Assembly (NCBI GenBank): GCA_031281925.1
Contig: JAITES010000206.1
Coordinates: forward strand, 1-5,874
DNA: 5,874 bases
Direction of reading: 5' to 3'
Origin: Treponema sp.
Lineage (GTDB): Bacteria > Spirochaetota > Spirochaetia > Treponematales > Breznakiellaceae
Positions within the stretch are counted from its first letter, which is position 1. Each line of letters opens with the position of its first letter. The translations under genes and the position numbers were made by a program. Of the stretch, positions 5,575 through 5,874 are shown in pieces. Under the pieces are notes generated by a model. That model searched no databases and was not told the DNA's origin. It was given only the letters and a program-made list of their open reading frames with translations.

Positions 5575-5874
5575 GACCGTATCATCTTTGCCCATCCCTT
5601 CTACGATTCCCTTGATGTGTACCGCGGAACGGCGGTTTTTACCCTTTCCGTCCGGGCAGTTGCCGAATGGCTGATCAACGAAGGCCGGATCAATGTTGGT
5701 GAAGATGTAGCGATCATTTCCAATCCGCCGGGCATGGTTTCCCGGATTCCCGGTTCCGCAAAGAGCGCCCTGCTCCCCATGATTTCCCGTATATGGGCCG
5801 AAGGCTACCTCAGCCTGAGCCCTCTGGATTCGGCTGCTTCCGGGGTTTCCATGGCCCTGATCTCCGCCAGAACC

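Larger units (their letters stand above)
5065..5874 (+). pseudogene. Membrane-anchored Cache-like sensor protein, interrupted by in-frame TGA, 3' end beyond window
   Basis: As encoded, the product is 169 residues (stop at 5572-5574); the same frame then continues open for 100 codons to the window end. GTG at 5065 is supported by GCGGAG five bases upstream. Residues about 8-30 form one hydrophobic membrane segment, followed by an extracytoplasmic helix (32-70) and mixed alpha/beta sequence. SVRFVDSGGIRIHFST (109-124) and, after the stop, IIFAHPFYDS then YRGTAVFTLSVRAVAEWLI (173-182, 186-204) resemble the paired strands of a Cache sensor domain, in which a ligand-binding fold precedes a second membrane segment and a signalling output. 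Such domains front chemoreceptors, histidine kinases, cyclases or phosphatases; the output part is outside the window, so the class is unknown. The domain is plainly split by the stop. I call it broken, with sequencing error or recoding as alternatives. There is no cysteine in either part. Confidence 0.6.

Noticed and set aside
5098..5595. 165-codon minus-strand open frame under the sensor gene
   Set aside because: It is a shadow of the + strand frame, which has a ribosome site, a membrane segment and domain-like sequence; the minus frame has none.

Overview
The window looks like chromosomal DNA from a spirochaete, most likely a Treponema-type organism of moderate GC (roughly half GC by eye). 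This rests on recognising the protein families from memory, on the mix of a eukaryote-like SSAT acetyltransferase, an M18 aminopeptidase of the spirochaete/clostridial type and a short HflX, and on a Cache-type sensor N-terminus. No database search was possible, so the taxon is an inference.

Layout. A strong intrinsic terminator at 67-111 reads on the + strand and points to a gene off the left edge. From 4955 down to 174 runs a tight four-gene minus-strand cluster, probably one operon: hflX (ribosome-associated GTPase), nadE (glutamine-dependent NAD+ synthetase), an M18 zinc aminopeptidase and a GNAT acetyltransferase of the spermidine/thialysine type. The intergenic gaps are 31, 4 and 16 bases, and the aminopeptidase Shine-Dalgarno lies inside the last codons of nadE. 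A 109-base AT-rich divergent promoter region (4956-5064) separates hflX from a + strand gene that starts with GTG at 5065 and runs off the right edge.

The four minus-strand genes look like housekeeping functions: ribosome rescue, NAD+ synthesis, final peptide hydrolysis and small-amine acetylation. All carry intact catalytic motifs, and nothing in the sequence shows that they form one pathway.

The main anomaly is on the right. The + strand gene encodes an N-terminal membrane segment and an extracytoplasmic Cache-like sensor domain, but is interrupted by an in-frame TGA at 5572-5574. The same frame then stays open for 100 codons to the window end and keeps the character of the same domain. 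A nonsense mutation or sequencing error is the simplest reading; selenocysteine or readthrough is possible but poorly supported. I see no mobile element, CRISPR array, tRNA, rRNA or clearly novel system here.
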